Shown here piece after piece: positions 4,122 through 5,017 of a stretch of 5,017 nt of DNA (position 1 is its first letter; every line of letters begins with the position of its first letter). Below the pieces are notes generated by a model. It did not search any database and was not told the DNA's origin. It was given only the letters and a program-made list of their open reading frames with translations. A program made the translations under genes and the position numbers. The stretch is from Actinomycetota bacterium (GTDB lineage Bacteria; Actinomycetota; AC-67): contig VAYV01000139.1 in NCBI GenBank assembly GCA_005883175.1, positions 1 to 5,017 on the forward strand. Direction: 5' to 3'.

Positions 4122-5017
4122 CCGCCCGGCTCTTTCTCTTCGTGCAGGACGTCGGCCGGGGATCCCTCGGAAACCATATCCTCCGGCCCCGTCTCTTCCC
4201 GGAGCTCTTCGGATGAGGCCTCCGGCATTGTGGTCGACCCGCGACGCGCGAGCCGACGGAGGTAGTAGGTCCCGGCGACGATGATCACGATCGAAACCCA
4301 CTGCGTGCCGCGCAAGCCGAGGTACGTCGCCGTTCCGGTGCGCGCGAAGTCCTCGAGGAAGCGCGCGCCGCCGTACCACGTTGCCGTGAACATGATGAGC
4401 CAGCCGTCCGGCCGACGTTTGCGCGCGAGCAGCATCACGATGGGGAACAAGATGATCACGTTGATGAAGTCGTAGAGCGCGGTCTGGTGAACCACAGATC
4501 CGATCGCCGGACACCCGGTGGGCGGGCAGCCCGGCAGCTCGCCGCCCTTGTAGCGCCAGCCGAGGAAGAAGCGCGTCGGGCCGCCGAGGTGGTCGCCGAT
4601 GATGAGGTCGCCGATACGGCCGAAGATGAGACCGAGGGGGAATCCGGGCGCGGCGGCGTCCATCACGTGCCAGAACTTCAGGTGGTGCTTCCGCATGTAC
4701 GGGTACGCGGCCGCGATGCCCCCGAAGACGCCGCCGTAGAACACGATGCCGCCTTGCCAGATCCGGAAGATGTCGACGGGATCGCCGCCGCGGCCGAAGT
4801 AGAGGTTCAGGTGTCCGACGACGTAGAACAGCCGCGCGCCGATAATCACGCCGGCGACGGCCCACATCAGCATGTTCCAGATGTGCTCGCGCGCGATGCC
4901 GTACAGGCGCTCCGCGCGCCTCGCCAGCAGCGAGCCGCCGGCGGCGTAGCCGGCCGCGATCCCGAGCCCGTGCGGAGAGACAGAGATCGGCCCCAGCTTC
5001 ACGCGGGGGATCACTTT
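4118..5017 (-). CDS. lgt: Prolipoprotein diacylglyceryl transferase-like membrane protein (start uncertain)
   Basis: Lgt moves diacylglycerol from phosphatidylglycerol to the cysteine of lipoprotein signal peptides in the cytoplasmic membrane. From the GTG at 5012-5014 the frame gives 298 residues. The frame stays open to the right edge, so the true start may lie outside. Family blocks in order are LGPISVSPHGL (7-17, His15), GARLFYV (59-65), WQGGIVFYGG (86-95), the signature region GRIGDLIIGDHLG (132-144), VHQTALYDFI (175-184) and YGGARFLEDFAR (214-225). Compared with E. coli Lgt, Arg133 and Arg218 match the essential Arg143 and Arg239. Three positions differ: Tyr93 replaces His103, Asp136 replaces Asn146 and Asp141 replaces Glu151. 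Several hydrophobic membrane helices are evident. The last roughly 38 residues form an acidic hydrophilic tail (SSEELREETGPEDM). The gene converges on the metallopeptidase gene and overlaps it by CTAG. Family membership is firm; the exact activity is a little less so because of the substitutions. Confidence 0.9.
   Translation of the reverse strand, partial: KVIPRVKLGPISVSPHGLGIAAGYAAGGSLLARRAERLYGIAREHIWNMLMWAVAGVIIGARLFYVVGHLNLYFGRGGDPVDIFRIWQGGIVFYGGVFGGIAAAYPYMRKHHLKFWHVMDAAAPGFPLGLIFGRIGDLIIGDHLGGPTRFFLGWRYKGGELPGCPPTGCPAIGSVVHQTALYDFINVIILFPIVMLLARKRRPDGWLIMFTATWYGGARFLEDFARTGTATYLGLRGTQWVSIVIIVAGTYYLRRLARRGSTTMPEASSEELREETGPEDMVSEGSPADVLHEEKEPGG

Noticed and set aside
4011..4865. Minus-strand 284-codon frame over lgt
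   Set aside because: Arg-rich frame in the wrong register; the neighbouring frame carries all the Lgt motifs.

Overview
The window is GC-rich bacterial DNA carrying part of a Pup-proteasome locus, very probably from an actinobacterium (Actinomycetota), and perhaps from an uncultured lineage. The lineage call rests on three things: a Pup gene next to 20S proteasome beta and alpha coding sequence, strong GC bias in the flanking genes, and frequent GTG starts. Pup-proteasomes also occur in a few other phyla, such as Nitrospirae, so the phylum is inferred and not proven.

Layout. At the left edge, on the minus strand, is the 5' part of a class I SAM-dependent methyltransferase (1-413). A 71-base divergent spacer (414-484) follows, holding an 11-bp palindrome and a candidate promoter. 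A plus-strand, tightly packed gene string then runs to 4121: pup (485-691, ending Gly-Gly-Glu), a full-length endonuclease VII-like HNH protein (729-1169), a shortened second HNH copy (1169-1447), the proteasome beta gene prcB (from 1448), proteasome alpha sequence prcA (to 2699), and a membrane-anchored HEYTH metallopeptidase (2700-4121). A convergent prolipoprotein diacylglyceryl transferase-like gene, lgt (4118 to the right edge), overlaps the last of these by the four bases CTAG.

The most striking point is that prcB and prcA are not two intact genes. The beta sequence is well conserved through its catalytic residues and then stops at about codon 232. The alpha sequence begins immediately, in the +1 frame, at a point equivalent to about residue 50 of a normal alpha subunit. 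The last strand(s) and C-terminal helix of beta, the intergenic region and the alpha N-terminus (gate and first strands) are all absent. This fits a deletion of roughly 250-300 bp, or an assembly collapse. As written, the sequence cannot encode a working 20S core. The second HNH gene has a similar but in-frame internal loss.

Working together. Pup would tag substrates and the PrcA/PrcB core would degrade them. The ligase (pafA), the deamidase/depupylase (dop) and the ATPase (mpa/arc) are not in the window. The Gly-Gly-Glu ending means this Pup would not need deamidation. Stop/start junctions in the plus-strand string (TGATG, TGA-ATG, TAG-GTG) suggest co-transcription and translational coupling. 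No tRNA, rRNA, CRISPR array or insertion sequence was seen.
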